64,000 nt of DNA from Aeromonas veronii bv. veronii (GTDB lineage Bacteria; Pseudomonadota; Gammaproteobacteria; Enterobacterales; Aeromonadaceae), in the NCBI RefSeq assembly GCF_000820225.1, contig NZ_CDDK01000043.1, positions 62,001 through 126,000 of the forward strand, read 5' to 3'. The position numbers were made by a program, and so were the translations under genes. This document shows positions 9,335-22,623 of the stretch, piece after piece. The stretch's first letter is position 1; each line of letters opens with the position of its first letter. The notes under the pieces are model-generated. The model did not search any database. It had not been told where the DNA came from and saw only the letters and a program-made list of their open reading frames with translations.

Positions 9335-9366
9335 ATAACAAGGCGGGCACTTGGCCCGCCTGTTAT
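9335..9366 (-). terminator. Hairpin between secA and mutT (weak terminator or attenuator)
   Basis: The arms at 9335-9348 and 9354-9366 pair over 13 bp with one bulged A and a 5-nt loop. On the minus strand it is followed by TGG rather than a T-run. It probably reduces read-through or stabilises the secA mRNA end instead of terminating fully. Confidence 0.5.
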
Positions 9367-9379
9367 GGCATAGCGTCGA

Positions 9380-12100
<2,721 letters not shown>

Positions 12101-12159
12101 GGGTACCAACTATTTCTGGTTATAAAAGCGTTCCGTCACTGGAACCTGAAGAAAAAAAC

Positions 12160-13065
12160 CTAACCCCGTCTGGCACTGAGAAAGCGTGCGGGGTTGACCT
12201 GACGACCATCTTTCAACACTTCGTAATGCAGATGGACCCCAGTCGCGCGACCGGTGCGTCCCATCAAGGCAATCTTCTGACCCTGATCAACCAGAGTGCC
12301 CACCTCGACCAGCAACTTGGAGTTGTGGGCATAGCGGGTGACCAGGCCATTGCCGTGATTAATCTCCACCATATTGCCAAATTCCGGATGACGGCCCGCC
12401 CAGCTGACAATGCCGGGCCCGGTGGCCAGAATCGGGGTTCCGGGTTTGCCACGGAAATCGACCCCTTTGTGCATCTTGGCACGCCCGTTGAACGGATCGA
12501 CCCGTCCACCAAACCCGGACGAGACCCAAACTCGCTCCTGTTTGACTGGCGTGCCGGAAATGAAACCGGCATCGGTGATATGGTGATTCATGATGAAAGA
12601 TTCAAGTACCGACAGCTGCTCTTCGCGGCTGCTGAGCTGCTGGCTGAGGTGTTTCATCGAGGCTTGCAGCTCGTTGAGGCTCACTTCCAGCTCTTCATCA
12701 TAAGAAGGGCCGCCCATGGGGGGCAGCTCTTTGAAATTGAACTCGTCGGGATCGAGATCGGCCTGCTCGGTCAATCGTTCGCCGAGGGCATTGAGACGGC
12801 CAAGCTGGCCCTGCATGGTGCCCACCTGAGCAGCCAGCATCGCCAACTGTTCACGGGCTTCGTCACCACTCTGGTCAACGGACTGTTGCTCGGCAACGGC
12901 AAGCGCCACTTCCAGCGCCTCCATTTTCTGGTGCCAGCTCTGCCAGAGCCAACCACCACCAAGGGCCAACAGGGAGAAGAGAATACCGCCGACCCAGGCC
13001 AGACGTTGTTTGGGCAGGTGCAACTTGCGTCGCTGCTTGCCGTGGAGGATCAGGGTAATGCTCAT
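12160..13065 (-). CDS. M23 (LytM-type) peptidoglycan peptidase, membrane anchored
   Basis: The 301-residue protein has a short cytoplasmic tail, one membrane segment (about 21-43), a coiled-coil stretch (about 47-155) and a C-terminal LytM domain. The M23 zinc motifs are intact: H199-x3-D203 (MHKGVDFRG) and H278-x-H280 (GVHLHYE). It is therefore probably an active endopeptidase and not an EnvC/NlpD-like activator with a dead site. It lies between lpxC and secA, exactly where enterics carry secM. It has no SecM-like arrest motif at its C-terminus. A septal or envelope role is inferred from the dcw context. Confidence 0.9.
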   Translation of the reverse strand: MSITLILHGKQRRKLHLPKQRLAWVGGILFSLLALGGGWLWQSWHQKMEALEVALAVAEQQSVDQSGDEAREQLAMLAAQVGTMQGQLGRLNALGERLTEQADLDPDEFNFKELPPMGGPSYDEELEVSLNELQASMKHLSQQLSSREEQLSVLESFIMNHHITDAGFISGTPVKQERVWVSSGFGGRVDPFNGRAKMHKGVDFRGKPGTPILATGPGIVSWAGRHPEFGNMVEINHGNGLVTRYAHNSKLLVEVGTLVDQGQKIALMGRTGRATGVHLHYEVLKDGRQVNPARFLSARRG

Positions 13066-13158
13066 AGAAATCAGTCTGCTCGGTCAGGTGCGGCCAGGAG
13101 CCTGCACGGGAAATAAAACCGGGAGATAATCGGTATTAAAGGATGGAGTAAACAAATG

Positions 13159-13195
13159 ACGGAACGTCGGTGCGGAGAGAGGACCGACGTTCCGT
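13159..13195 (-). terminator. Strong hairpin after lpxC (probable terminator)
   Basis: The arms at 13159-13171 and 13183-13195 form a perfect 13-bp GC-rich stem with an 11-nt loop. On the minus strand it is followed by TCATTTGTTTA, an imperfect T-rich stretch. It lies 11 bp past the lpxC stop and probably ends much of the dcw transcript. Confidence 0.65.
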
Positions 13196-13205
13196 TGCAC
13201 AGCTA

Positions 13206-14129
13206 TCAGGCCAGAACCAGACCGTTATCGTAGTAAGCGATAGGCGCTTTGTCGCCCTCACCCTCGAAGGTCACCAGTTCCCAAGCCTCCTGCTCGGCCA
13301 GCAAGGCACGCAGCAGCTTGTTGTTCAGGGCATGTCCGGTCTTGTAGGCACGGAACTCACCGATGATGCTGCGGTTACACATATAGAGGTCACCGATCGC
13401 GTCCAGCATCTTGTGCTTGACGAACTCGTCCTCATAACGCAAACCGTCTTCGTTCAGCACCCGATAGTCGTCCAGTACCACGGCGTTTTCCAAGCTTCCG
13501 CCCAGCGCCAGGTTCTGGGAACGCAGGTACTCGATATCACGCATGAACCCGAAGGTACGGGCACGGCTGATCTCTTTCACGAAGGAGGCACCGGAGAAGT
13601 CCAGTACGCAACGCTGATTGCGCCCTTCAAAAACCGGATGCTGGAAATCGATCTCGAGATCCATCTTGAAGCCGTTGCGATAGGGGTGGAATTCCGCCCA
13701 CTTGTCGCCGTCTTCAACCCGGATGCTCTTCTTGATCCGCACAAACTGCTTGGCAGCATTCTGCTCACGGATCCCGACTTCCTGCAGCAGGTAGATAAAG
13801 GGATGCGCACTGCCGTCCATCACCGGGATCTCGGGCGCGTCAACCTCGACATAGAGGTTGTCGATCCCCATCCCGGCCAGCGCGGCGGAGAGGTGCTCAA
13901 TGGTAGAGACACGGACACCGGCTTCGTTGACCAGAGCGGTACAGAGCACGGTATCGCGCACCTGATCGGCATTGGCTGGCAGCTCCACCACAGGATTCAG
14001 GTCGGTACGCAAGTAAACGATTCCTGTGTTCACAGGCGCCGGACGGAACGTCATGGTGACTTTCCGGCCCGAATGCAGGCCGACACCAGTCGCCTGTACA
14101 CTCGTTTTCAAGGTTCTTTGTCTAATCAT
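13206..14129 (-). CDS. lpxC: UDP-3-O-acyl-N-acetylglucosamine deacetylase LpxC
   Basis: LpxC performs the committed, zinc-dependent step of lipid A synthesis. The 307-residue protein (305 in E. coli) starts MIRQRTLK and has the ligand H79 in the [10 protein letters not shown] motif. The second metal site is in [10 protein letters not shown] (about 238-247), and the catalytic GHALNN histidine follows. It has its own candidate promoter in the 99-bp gap after ftsZ and is followed by a strong hairpin. Confidence 0.97.
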   Translation of the reverse strand: MIRQRTLKTSVQATGVGLHSGRKVTMTFRPAPVNTGIVYLRTDLNPVVELPANADQVRDTVLCTALVNEAGVRVSTIEHLSAALAGMGIDNLYVEVDAPEIPVMDGSAHPFIYLLQEVGIREQNAAKQFVRIKKSIRVEDGDKWAEFHPYRNGFKMDLEIDFQHPVFEGRNQRCVLDFSGASFVKEISRARTFGFMRDIEYLRSQNLALGGSLENAVVLDDYRVLNEDGLRYEDEFVKHKMLDAIGDLYMCNRSIIGEFRAYKTGHALNNKLLRALLAEQEAWELVTFEGEGDKAPIAYYDNGLVLA

Positions 14130-14180
14130 GGGTGTACCCTAAACAGCTTAAAATCCGGACCAGATGGTCGTTGGCAGGCC

Positions 14181-14210
14181 ATCTTAGCATATTCCTTGAA
14201 CAACAAACAA
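14181..14210 (-). promoter_or_regulatory. Candidate lpxC promoter
   Basis: On the minus strand TTGTTT (14205-14210), an 18-bp spacer and an extended -10 TGC-TAAGAT (TAAGAT at 14181-14186) lie 52 bp upstream of the lpxC ATG. This would let lpxC be transcribed independently of ftsZ. Confidence 0.45.
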
Positions 14211-14228
14211 ACGAGAGCCATAAGAGAC

Positions 14229-15380
14229 TCAGTCAGCTTGCTTGCGCAGGAACGCCGGAATATCCAGGTAATCCGGTTCACGACGAGCTTGCGGCTCGGC
14301 GTTGACCACCTTGGCCGGGGCTTCGTCCATCACGCGGCCTTGCATCATGTCGCTAACCAGCGGCTGACGCACCGGGCGCTCTTGCACCTGGCTGCTCTTG
14401 ACCAAAGTGATGTCCGGCTTGCGCTCGGCACCGATACCGGTAGCAACCACGGTCACACGCAGTTCGTCGTGCATTTCCGGATCGATTACGGTACCCACTA
14501 CTACAGTGGCGTTCTCGGAAGCGAAGGCCTTGACCGCGTTACCCACGGTTTCGAACTCTTCGATGGTCATGTCCATACCGGCAGTGATGTTGACCAGGAT
14601 GCCACGGGCACCAGCCAGATCCACATCTTCCAGCAGCGGGCTGGAGATGGCTTTCTCGGCCGCTTCTTCGGCACGGTCATCGCCGGAGGCGGAACCGGTA
14701 CCCATCATGGCGGTACCCATTTCACGCATCACAGTACGCACGTCCGCGAAGTCGACGTTGATCAAGCCCGGACGGGTGATCAGCTCGGCAATGCCCTGTA
14801 CCGCGCCAAGCAGTACATCGTTGGCCGCCTTGAAGGCATCCAGCAGGGAGATACCGCGACCCAGCACCTTCAGCAACTTGTCGTTGGGGATGGTGATCAG
14901 GGAGTCGACGTTCTTGGAGAGCTCCTCAATACCGTGGGCGGCAAAGCCCATCCGCTTCTTCCCTTCGAAGGAGAACGGCTTGGTCACCACAGCAACGGTC
15001 AGGATGCCCATCTCGCGCGCCACTTCGGCCACGATCGGCGCAGCACCGGTACCGGTACCACCACCCATACCGGCGGCGATGAACACCATGTCGGAACCGG
15101 TCAGCAGCTCACGCAGCGCTTCGCGATCTTCCATGGCCGCATCACGACCCACTTCCGGATTGGCTCCGGCACCCAGACCCTTGGTGATGCCACCGCCGAT
15201 CTGCAGGGTAGTGTTGGCGCTGGAGTTACGCAGTGCCTGGGCATCGGTGTTGACGGTAATAAACTCAACACCCTCAATATTTTGACGAACCATGTGTTCG
15301 ACAGCGTTACCGCCGCCGCCACCTACACCGATCACTTTAATGACGGCTTCGTCAGTGTGGCTATCCATAAATTCAAACAT
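14229..15380 (-). CDS. ftsZ: Cell division GTPase FtsZ
   Basis: FtsZ is the tubulin homologue that polymerises at midcell as the Z ring. The 383-residue protein has the tubulin signature GGGTGTGAAP (about 107-116), the T7-loop motif with NVDFADV, a variable linker and the conserved C-terminal peptide DYLDIPAFLRKQAD, which binds FtsA, ZipA and ZapD. ftsA lies 39 bp upstream and lpxC downstream, the canonical dcw order. Confidence 0.98.
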   Translation of the reverse strand: MFEFMDSHTDEAVIKVIGVGGGGGNAVEHMVRQNIEGVEFITVNTDAQALRNSSANTTLQIGGGITKGLGAGANPEVGRDAAMEDREALRELLTGSDMVFIAAGMGGGTGTGAAPIVAEVAREMGILTVAVVTKPFSFEGKKRMGFAAHGIEELSKNVDSLITIPNDKLLKVLGRGISLLDAFKAANDVLLGAVQGIAELITRPGLINVDFADVRTVMREMGTAMMGTGSASGDDRAEEAAEKAISSPLLEDVDLAGARGILVNITAGMDMTIEEFETVGNAVKAFASENATVVVGTVIDPEMHDELRVTVVATGIGAERKPDITLVKSSQVQERPVRQPLVSDMMQGRVMDEAPAKVVNAEPQARREPDYLDIPAFLRKQAD

Positions 15381-15419
15381 GTTGTCTCTCCGCTTTATTT
15401 GCCTGACTCAGCAAAATTC

Positions 15420-16679
15420 TTAGAACTCGCCACGCAGCCAGTTGCTAACCCGTTTGACCAGGCCACCGACGCTTGCCTTGGCGGCATATTCTTTGTTGCT
15501 ACCTGTGGCTTGATGGGTGCGGCCATATTGCAGCAACCCGACCGCAGTCGAGTACACCGGTGCCTGCACGTAATCACTCAAACCACGTATGTTCATGGGC
15601 TCTCCCACCCGGACCTGGCTCTGGAAGATCTGCTCTGCACACTCCACAATGCCTTCAATCTGGGCAGCGCCGCCGGTCAAGACCACACCGGCTGCCAGCT
15701 GATGCTTGACCCCCTGCGCTTTCAACTCGCTTTGTACCCGCACCAGCTCATCATTCACCATGGAGAGCAACTCGGTGTAACGGGGCTCAATCACTTCAGC
15801 CAGTGTCTGCCGTTGCAGGCTGCGCGCCGGACGACCGCCGACACTGGGTACTTCAATATTGTCTTCCTTGCTGACCAGACGACCGAGGGCGCAACCGTAG
15901 CGCACCTTGATCGCTTCCGCGTCGAGCGGCGGCGTGCCGAAGGCGTAGGCGATGTCGCTGGTCACAGTGCTGCCAGCGTACGGGATCACCTTGGTGTGGC
16001 GCAGGGCACCGCCGGTAAACAGCGACATATCCATGGTGCCGCCACCTATGTCCACCACGCAGACACCCAGCTCTTTCTCGTCTTCGGTCAACACGGCATA
16101 ACTGGAGGCCAGCGCGGAGAAGATCAGTTGATCCACGCGCAAGCCGACCTTCTCCACACATTTCTCAATGTTGCGAGCCATGTCGTTGTGGCAGGTGATC
16201 AGGTGAACCTTGGCTGCCATCCGCACACCGGAGAGGCCAACCGGATTCTTGATCCCTTCCTGATAATCGATGGCAAACTCCTGAGGCAGCACATGCAGCA
16301 CTCGCAGCTCATCGGAGAGGCGAACCGACTTGGCGGTGTGGATCACGTTGTCCACATCCTCCTGGGTCACCTCTTCATCGGAGATGGGCACCATACCGGT
16401 CTCGTTGCGGCAGTCGATATGCTTGCCGGACAACCCCAGATAGACCGAGCTGATCTGGCAATCTGCCATCATCTCGGCCTCTTCCACCGCGCGGCGCAGT
16501 GACTTGACCACGGAGTCGAGGTCATTGACCCCGCCCTTCTCCATTCCGCGAGAAGCGTGACTGCCCATACCGATGACGTTCAGTTCACCGTCCGGCAATA
16601 CTTCCCCGACCAGAACCGCCACCTTGGTTGTGCCGATATCCAGTCCGACAATCAAATTCCTATCTGCGGTGTTGGTCAT
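15420..16679 (-). CDS. ftsA: Cell division actin-like protein FtsA
   Basis: FtsA tethers FtsZ to the membrane and recruits later division proteins. The 419-residue protein has the actin phosphate loops LDIGTTKV and VDIGGGTMD, and a C-terminal amphipathic helix (VKRVSNWLRGEF) for membrane binding. I set the start at ATG 16679 (MTNTADRNLIVGLD), which matches the family; the frame is open further upstream but that part overlaps ftsQ. It overlaps the 3' end of ftsQ by 20 bp. Confidence 0.97.
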   Translation of the reverse strand: MTNTADRNLIVGLDIGTTKVAVLVGEVLPDGELNVIGMGSHASRGMEKGGVNDLDSVVKSLRRAVEEAEMMADCQISSVYLGLSGKHIDCRNETGMVPISDEEVTQEDVDNVIHTAKSVRLSDELRVLHVLPQEFAIDYQEGIKNPVGLSGVRMAAKVHLITCHNDMARNIEKCVEKVGLRVDQLIFSALASSYAVLTEDEKELGVCVVDIGGGTMDMSLFTGGALRHTKVIPYAGSTVTSDIAYAFGTPPLDAEAIKVRYGCALGRLVSKEDNIEVPSVGGRPARSLQRQTLAEVIEPRYTELLSMVNDELVRVQSELKAQGVKHQLAAGVVLTGGAAQIEGIVECAEQIFQSQVRVGEPMNIRGLSDYVQAPVYSTAVGLLQYGRTHQATGSNKEYAAKASVGGLVKRVSNWLRGEF

Positions 16680-17412
16680 GCACTTTCTCTTCGCTCTTCT
16701 TCCAGCCAACTGCCATTCCGGTGTCATATCGAAGATCCACGTAGGCGACTTGCGCACGGGGTTCGATAACCGGGAAGGCATCGATAAACCGCTGCAGCCG
16801 GAGCGCAATGTCATTGCGTCCCAGGAACAGCTTGATATTGCCATCCAGGGTCAGTTCCCAGGCATGGCGGGGGGTCAGATTCACCCCCAGCAACTTGTAT
16901 CCCTTGGCAGCCAGTTGCGACTCGTACTGCCGACTCTCTTTCAACACCCGGGCGGCCTGGTCATCCGGCCCTGACAGCTGCAACAGCGGCGTCTTGACCC
17001 GATCCGGGGCACTGAATACCTTGCCCTTGGTGTTGACGAAGCGGTTGCCATTCCAGCGCGCCGCCACATCTTGTTCCGTGAGGTAGATCTTGATCTTGTT
17101 CGGCCACTTCTTTCGTACCGAGACCGAGGCCACCCATGGCAGGGCATTGAGCCGTGCCTGCAATTCGTTGACGTCCAATTCGAAGAAGTTGCGCAGCTCG
17201 GCGCCATCCAGCACGGCCATCCGCAGCTCTTCGGTTTGCAAATACTGGTGTTGCCCCTGCAGCAACAGCTCGCTCATGGGCAACCGGTTGGCATCTGTCA
17301 GCCAACCTTTAACATCCAGCGCCGTCCGGTAGCAGCCCCATATCACCAGCAGGAAAAACGCTACCCCTGCGATGAAGCCACCCTTGGTGCGCCCCTGTGC
17401 CCTTGCCTCCAC
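16660..17412 (-). CDS. ftsQ: Cell division protein FtsQ
   Basis: FtsQ is the bitopic divisome scaffold that binds FtsB and FtsL. The 250-residue protein has a short cytoplasmic tail, one membrane segment (about 12-30, GFIAGVAFFLLVIWGCY), a POTRA domain (about 45-115) and a beta domain. murC lies 97 bp upstream with no ddlB between, unlike E. coli. Confidence 0.95.
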   Translation of the reverse strand: MEARAQGRTKGGFIAGVAFFLLVIWGCYRTALDVKGWLTDANRLPMSELLLQGQHQYLQTEELRMAVLDGAELRNFFELDVNELQARLNALPWVASVSVRKKWPNKIKIYLTEQDVAARWNGNRFVNTKGKVFSAPDRVKTPLLQLSGPDDQAARVLKESRQYESQLAAKGYKLLGVNLTPRHAWELTLDGNIKLFLGRNDIALRLQRFIDAFPVIEPRAQVAYVDLRYDTGMAVGWKKSEEKVHDQHRR

Positions 17413-17509
17413 CCAATCGATCCCCGTGTAACGCGCTAAACCGGCCTTTGACAGACCGGTTCGCCATTATATAGGCCCCGGCTTGGCGGTCAAAATACTC
17501 ATTGGGCCC

Positions 17510-18964
17510 TCAGGCGCCAGATTTCATGCTATCTATGCTCAATTTCATCTCTCCGAGACGACGGGCCAGTGCCCCGACGTTCCCGGCGCCTTGAGTCAGC
17601 ACCAAATCCCCCTCGCCGATCAGGTCGGCCAGCACGGCTGGCACGTCATCCGGTGTAGCGACGAAGATGGGTTCCAGGTTGCCACGCGAGCGAATGGAGC
17701 GGCACAGTGCCCGTCCATCAGCGCCCGGGATCGGCTCCTCACCGGCAGCATAAACCTCCAGCATCACCAGCACGTCTACCTTGGAGAGCACATCGGCGAA
17801 GTCCTCGTAGAGGTCGCGGGTGCGGGTATAACGGTGCGGCTGGAACACCATCACCAGACGCTTCTCGGGCCAACCGGCACGGGCGGCGTTGATGGTGACC
17901 TTCACTTCGCTCGGGTGGTGACCGTAATCGTCCACCAGCATCGCCTTGCCGCGACCGGTTTCAAACTCGCCATACTGCTGGAAGCGACGACCGACCCCTT
18001 CAAATTTGGCCAGTGCAGAGATGATGGCCTCGTCGCTGACACCGTCCTCTGTCGCGACAGCTATCGCCGCTGCGGCGTTCAATGCGTTGTGAATACCCGG
18101 CAAATTGAGGGTCACCAGCAGCTCACCCGCCTCTTTGCGGCGAACACGGAAGCAGCTGTGGTTGGTGGTCTGGACAAAATCCAGCACCTGCACATCGGCA
18201 TCGTCAGAGAGACCGTAGGTCAAGGTCGGACGGGCAATCTCGGGCAACATGCCACGGATCACCGGATCATCGATGCAGACCACCGCCAGTCCGTAGAAGG
18301 GCAGATTGTGCAGAAACTCGATGAAGGTGGCCTTCAGCTTGGAGAAGTCACCGCCGTAGGTGTCCATGTGATCCGCTTCGATGTTGGTCACGATAGAGAC
18401 CATCGGCTGCAGATGCAGGAAAGAGGCGTCGCTCTCGTCCGCCTCGGCAATCAGGTAGCGGCTGCTGCCCAGCCGGGCATTGGTACCGGCACTGTTGAGC
18501 AGGCCACCGATGACGAAGGTCGGGTCGCGGTCGGCTTCGGCATAGATGCTCGCCACCAGACTGGTGGTGGTGGTCTTGCCGTGGGTACCGGCGATGGCGA
18601 TACCGTGGCGGAAACGCATCAGCTCGGCCAGCATCTCGGCGCGGCGCACCACCGGGATCCGCAGTTCACGGGCAGCCAGCAGCTCCGGGTTGTCCTGCTT
18701 GATGGCGGTAGAGACCACCACCACACTGGCACCCTCGACATGCTCGGCACTGTGGCCGACGAAGATGTGCGCGCCCAGTCCGGCCAACCGCTCGGTCACG
18801 GCGTTGCGAGTCAGATCAGAACCCGTTACCTGATACCCTTCGTTGGCAAGCACTTCGGCGATCCCGCCCATACCGGCACCACCGATGCCGATAAAGTGGA
18901 TGCGACGCACGCGGCGCATTTCGGGGATCACAGTACGCAGTTTTGCCAGTTCAACCTTGGTCAT
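17510..18964 (-). CDS. murC: UDP-N-acetylmuramate--L-alanine ligase MurC
   Basis: MurC adds the first stem-peptide residue, L-Ala, to UDP-MurNAc. The 484-residue protein has the nucleotide-binding start [15 protein letters not shown] and the P-loop GTHGKTTT (about 120-127), with the three-domain Mur ligase layout. I chose ATG 18964 ([12 protein letters not shown]); an ATG 26 codons upstream would add a stretch foreign to the family. Confidence 0.97.
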   Translation of the reverse strand: MTKVELAKLRTVIPEMRRVRRIHFIGIGGAGMGGIAEVLANEGYQVTGSDLTRNAVTERLAGLGAHIFVGHSAEHVEGASVVVVSTAIKQDNPELLAARELRIPVVRRAEMLAELMRFRHGIAIAGTHGKTTTTSLVASIYAEADRDPTFVIGGLLNSAGTNARLGSSRYLIAEADESDASFLHLQPMVSIVTNIEADHMDTYGGDFSKLKATFIEFLHNLPFYGLAVVCIDDPVIRGMLPEIARPTLTYGLSDDADVQVLDFVQTTNHSCFRVRRKEAGELLVTLNLPGIHNALNAAAAIAVATEDGVSDEAIISALAKFEGVGRRFQQYGEFETGRGKAMLVDDYGHHPSEVKVTINAARAGWPEKRLVMVFQPHRYTRTRDLYEDFADVLSKVDVLVMLEVYAAGEEPIPGADGRALCRSIRSRGNLEPIFVATPDDVPAVLADLIGEGDLVLTQGAGNVGALARRLGEMKLSIDSMKSGA

Positions 18965-19075
18965 AATCGTCTCTTTAGTCTGCCGCAGGCCATGTGCCGT
19001 CAAAGCGCAGCTGCACAGCGGCATCAATACATACAGGTACAAGGCTGCACGGTGTCACCGCTGCAACCTTGCTCA

Positions 19076-20158
19076 TCAATCTTTACCACGCTGCCCGGTT
19101 GCGAGCTGTTTGCACTCATCCGCAACCCGCTCGGCCGCATCCGTGATGGCGACGCGGCGAGCCGCTTTCGCCATGTTAAACAGGGTCTCCCGGCGACCTG
19201 CCAGCCAGGTCAGGCGAGCCGCCAGTGAGGCTGTGTTCAGCTCGGACTGGGGCAGAAACTCGGCCGCTCCGCCGTCGACCAGTGTCAGGGCGTTACGGGT
19301 CTGGTGATCATCCACCGCATGGGGCAGCGGCACGAAAATGGCAGCCACACCTGCTGCAGCCACTTCGGAAACAGTCAGGGCACCGGCACGGCAGACCACC
19401 AGGTCGGCCCAGGCGTAGGCGCTGGCCATATCCTTGATAAATTCGCTCACCTCGGCAGTGATGCCGTGCTGGGCATAGGCAGCAGAGACAGTCTCGGCAT
19501 TGCCCTTGCCACACTGGTGACGCACTTCAATGGGCACGCCGGATGCCGCCACCGCAGCAGGTACCTGCTCGTTGAGCACCCGCGCCCCCAGACTTCCGCC
19601 CACTATCAGAAGGTGCAACGGCTCGGCTCCGCTGCGCAGTTGTGGATCCGGCAGGGCGACCACTTCGGGACGCACCGGATTGCCCACCACGGCGGTACGA
19701 CGGCTCGGCGCGAAGGCGCCCGGAAATGCCATCAAGACCCGCCTGGCGATACGGGCCAGCAGCTTGTTGGTCATGCCGGCAGCAGCATTCTGCTCATGGA
19801 GCAGCAGCGGGATGCCGGAGAACCAGGCCGCCACGCCACCCGGGCCGGAGGCAAAACCGCCCATGCCGAGCACCACATCAGGACGAACGGTCTTGAGCAC
19901 CTGACGCGCCTGCAGGATCGATTTGACGATGCGATAGGGCGCCACCAGCAGTCGTTTGATGCCGTTGCCACGTACTCCCTGAATATCGATGAAGGAGATG
20001 GGATAACCGTGGGCGGGTACCAGTTCCGCCTCCATCCGGTCGGCAGTGCCGAGCCAGTGGACAGTCCAGCCCTGGGCCTTCAGGCGATCGGCCACGGCCA
20101 GACCGGGGAACACATGCCCACCGGTACCACCTGCCATCACCAACAGAGTCTTGCTCAC
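19076..20158 (-). CDS. murG: Lipid II synthase MurG
   Basis: MurG transfers GlcNAc from UDP-GlcNAc to lipid I at the inner face of the membrane. The 360-residue GT-B enzyme starts [21 protein letters not shown], whose first G-loop is diagnostic, and has the second motif [11 protein letters not shown]. The start codon is GTG (20156-20158). It overlaps the ftsW stop TAG by one base (TAGTG), indicating translational coupling. Confidence 0.97.
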   Translation of the reverse strand: MSKTLLVMAGGTGGHVFPGLAVADRLKAQGWTVHWLGTADRMEAELVPAHGYPISFIDIQGVRGNGIKRLLVAPYRIVKSILQARQVLKTVRPDVVLGMGGFASGPGGVAAWFSGIPLLLHEQNAAAGMTNKLLARIARRVLMAFPGAFAPSRRTAVVGNPVRPEVVALPDPQLRSGAEPLHLLIVGGSLGARVLNEQVPAAVAASGVPIEVRHQCGKGNAETVSAAYAQHGITAEVSEFIKDMASAYAWADLVVCRAGALTVSEVAAAGVAAIFVPLPHAVDDHQTRNALTLVDGGAAEFLPQSELNTASLAARLTWLAGRRETLFNMAKAARRVAITDAAERVADECKQLATGQRGKD

Positions 20159-21339
20159 TAAACCTCCCGCACGCGCGCCTGGGCTGTCGCCTGACGCAAC
20201 TCAAAATCGATTCGAATCAACATGCTCACCGCCACCGACATGATGATGAGACTGGAACCACCGTAACTGACCAGCGGCAGGGTCAAGCCCTTGGTCGGCA
20301 TCATACCGCTGGCCGCGCCAACGTTGACGAAGGTCTGGAAGCTGAACCAGATGCCAATGCCGATGGCCAGATAACCGTCATAGAGCCGCTCGGCCACCAG
20401 CGCGCGATGCCCCAGCTTGAGCGCCTTGACCGCCAACGCAAAAATCAGGAACAGGGCGCCCAGCACCCCGACGTAACCCAGCTCTTCACCGAGGATCGCA
20501 AACACGAAGTCGGTGTGCGCTTCCGGCAGGTACTCCATCTTCTGGATGGAGTTGCCAAGCCCTTCGCCAAACCAGCTGCCACGGCCAAACGCCATCAGCG
20601 ACTGGGTCAACTGGTAGCCGCTGCCGAACGGATCGGCCCAGGGATCCATAAAGGAGGTCACCCGCCGCATCCGGTAGGGCTCGACGATGATCAGCATCAC
20701 CACAGAGCCGAGACCCGCGCCGATCAGGGTCAAAAACTGTCCCAGTCGGGCTCCGGCCAGAAACAGCATGCCAAACGAAGTAACGAACATCACCACGGTG
20801 GAACCCAGGTCAGGCTGCAACAGCAGCAAGACCGCCAGCACCCCGAACACCGCCAGCGGTTTCAGGAAGCCGATCCAGGCTTCACGCACTTCGCTCTGGC
20901 GCCGCACCAGATAACCGGCCAGATAGACAAACAGCGCCAGCTTGCCAAACTCGGCAGGCTGCAGGTTGAAGGGGCCGAGCGGCAACCAGCGCACCGCACC
21001 GTTGACGTTTCGGCCCACCAGCAGCACCAGCACCAGCATCAAGATCGCCAGCAGCAGCATGGGGCCGTTGTGCTGTTGCCAGCGCGCCATCGGCACCTGC
21101 AACACAAACCAGGAGATACCGAGCGCCATCACCAGAAACAGGGCGTGACGCTTCACAAACATGAAGGGGTCATCCCCCAGCGCAATCCCTTCGGGGATCG
21201 ACGCCGAGGCCACGATGACCACCCCGACCGCCATCAGGGAGAGCGCCAGCAGTACCAGCTGCCGATCGTAGAGACCGGCAGGACGCGCCGGTAACAACCA
21301 GCGCTGGAACAGACCTGCTGCTGCGCGAAGGGCGTTCAT
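20158..21339 (-). CDS. ftsW: Peptidoglycan glycosyltransferase FtsW
   Basis: FtsW is the SEDS-family septal glycosyltransferase that works with FtsI. The 393-residue protein has about ten membrane segments and the SEDS motifs near [17 protein letters not shown] and the C-terminal [14 protein letters not shown]. It starts within the murD stop (ATGA overlap) and ends in the murG start. Confidence 0.96.
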   Translation of the reverse strand: MNALRAAAGLFQRWLLPARPAGLYDRQLVLLALSLMAVGVVIVASASIPEGIALGDDPFMFVKRHALFLVMALGISWFVLQVPMARWQQHNGPMLLLAILMLVLVLLVGRNVNGAVRWLPLGPFNLQPAEFGKLALFVYLAGYLVRRQSEVREAWIGFLKPLAVFGVLAVLLLLQPDLGSTVVMFVTSFGMLFLAGARLGQFLTLIGAGLGSVVMLIIVEPYRMRRVTSFMDPWADPFGSGYQLTQSLMAFGRGSWFGEGLGNSIQKMEYLPEAHTDFVFAILGEELGYVGVLGALFLIFALAVKALKLGHRALVAERLYDGYLAIGIGIWFSFQTFVNVGAASGMMPTKGLTLPLVSYGGSSLIIMSVAVSMLIRIDFELRQATAQARVREV

Positions 21340-22619
21340 AGTGCCAGCACCATCTCGGTGAAACGATCGCCGCGCACCTCGAACGACTTGAACTGATCTA
21401 GGCTGGCACAGGCTGGCGCCAGCAGCACCCAGTCACCGGGCTTGGCATCGACCGCCGCGTTGGCAACCGCAGCGGCCAGGTCGGCCACCCGTTCGGTCTG
21501 CTCGCCCAGTGCCAGCAGCACCTCGGCATCCTGACCGAAGCAGTACATGTGATCGATCTGGTTGCCCAGCAGCGCCTGGATCGGGCCAAAATCCTGCCCC
21601 TTGCCCTGACCACCGGCCAGCAACAGCAGGCGCCCCTTGACCGACTCGCGCACACCGGCAACGGCAGCCAGTGTGGCTCCCACGTTGGTGGCCTTGGAGT
21701 CGTTGATCCAGCGCACCCCGTTCACCTCGCGCACGAAACGGGCACGATGGGGCAAGCCCTCGAAACGACGCAGCACGGTAAGCTGAGCCGCACGGGGAAT
21801 GCCGACCGCATCGCACAGCGCCATGGCGGCCAGCGCGTTGGCCTGATTATGGGCACCGACGATCTTCATCTCGTCTACCGCCAGCAGTGGTTCACCGTGC
21901 AGGGTCAACCAGTGGCGGCCATCCAGCAGGCAACGGCCATAGCCATTGCAGTCGAGACCAAAGCTCTGCCACACCTGACCCACATCAGGCAGGGTCTGGG
22001 CATCGTCACGATTGACCAGAATGTGTTTGGAGTGCTGATGGATCTCCATCTTGGCGGCGCGATAGTCGGCCATGCCCTGATAACGATCCATGTGATCTTC
22101 TGAGAGGTTCAGCACCACGGAGGCGGCAGCACGCAAACTGTGAGTAGTTTCCAGCTGGAAGCTGGAGAGCTCCAGCACGCAGAGATCCATCGGCTGCTTG
22201 AGCAGCTCCAGCGCAGGCGTGCCGATATTGCCGCCCACGCCGACATTGAGACCGGCTTCGGCAATCATCTCGCCCACCAGGGTGGTGACGGTGCTCTTGC
22301 CGTTCGAGCCGGTGATGGCGATGACCGGAGTCTGGGTTTCGCGCACAAACAGCTCGATATCACCGACGATCTGCACGCCACACTCGGCAGCCGCTTTCAG
22401 TTCGGGGGTCGCCAGCGCGATACCCGGGCTCGCGACGATCATGTGCGCCTGCTTGAGCAGCGCCTCGTCGAGCCCGTGAATGAGCTCTACCTCAGGCGGC
22501 AGTTGATCCTTGCCGGGCGGGTTGGCACGGGTATCCATCACCAATGGCGTCACGCCACGGCCGAGGAAGTAATCGACACAGGAGAGTCCGGTTTTGCCCA
22601 ATCCGATGATGATGACCAT
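21336..22619 (-). CDS. murD: UDP-N-acetylmuramoylalanine--D-glutamate ligase MurD
   Basis: MurD adds D-glutamate to UDP-MurNAc-L-Ala. The 427-residue Mur ligase has the N-terminal Rossmann motif GLGKTGLS, the P-loop [10 protein letters not shown] (about 104-113), the conserved [10 protein letters not shown] and the C-terminal DSKATN and SFEVRGD motifs. It overlaps ftsW by 4 bp and lies 4 bp after mraY. Confidence 0.97.
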   Translation of the reverse strand: MVIIIGLGKTGLSCVDYFLGRGVTPLVMDTRANPPGKDQLPPEVELIHGLDEALLKQAHMIVASPGIALATPELKAAAECGVQIVGDIELFVRETQTPVIAITGSNGKSTVTTLVGEMIAEAGLNVGVGGNIGTPALELLKQPMDLCVLELSSFQLETTHSLRAAASVVLNLSEDHMDRYQGMADYRAAKMEIHQHSKHILVNRDDAQTLPDVGQVWQSFGLDCNGYGRCLLDGRHWLTLHGEPLLAVDEMKIVGAHNQANALAAMALCDAVGIPRAAQLTVLRRFEGLPHRARFVREVNGVRWINDSKATNVGATLAAVAGVRESVKGRLLLLAGGQGKGQDFGPIQALLGNQIDHMYCFGQDAEVLLALGEQTERVADLAAAVANAAVDAKPGDWVLLAPACASLDQFKSFEVRGDRFTEMVLAL

Positions 22620-22623
22620 GGCC

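Noticed and set aside
13170..16502. 1110-codon open frame antisense to lpxC, ftsZ and ftsA
   Set aside because: It spans three conserved genes on the other strand and has no recognisable domain or start signal; it arises from codon bias.
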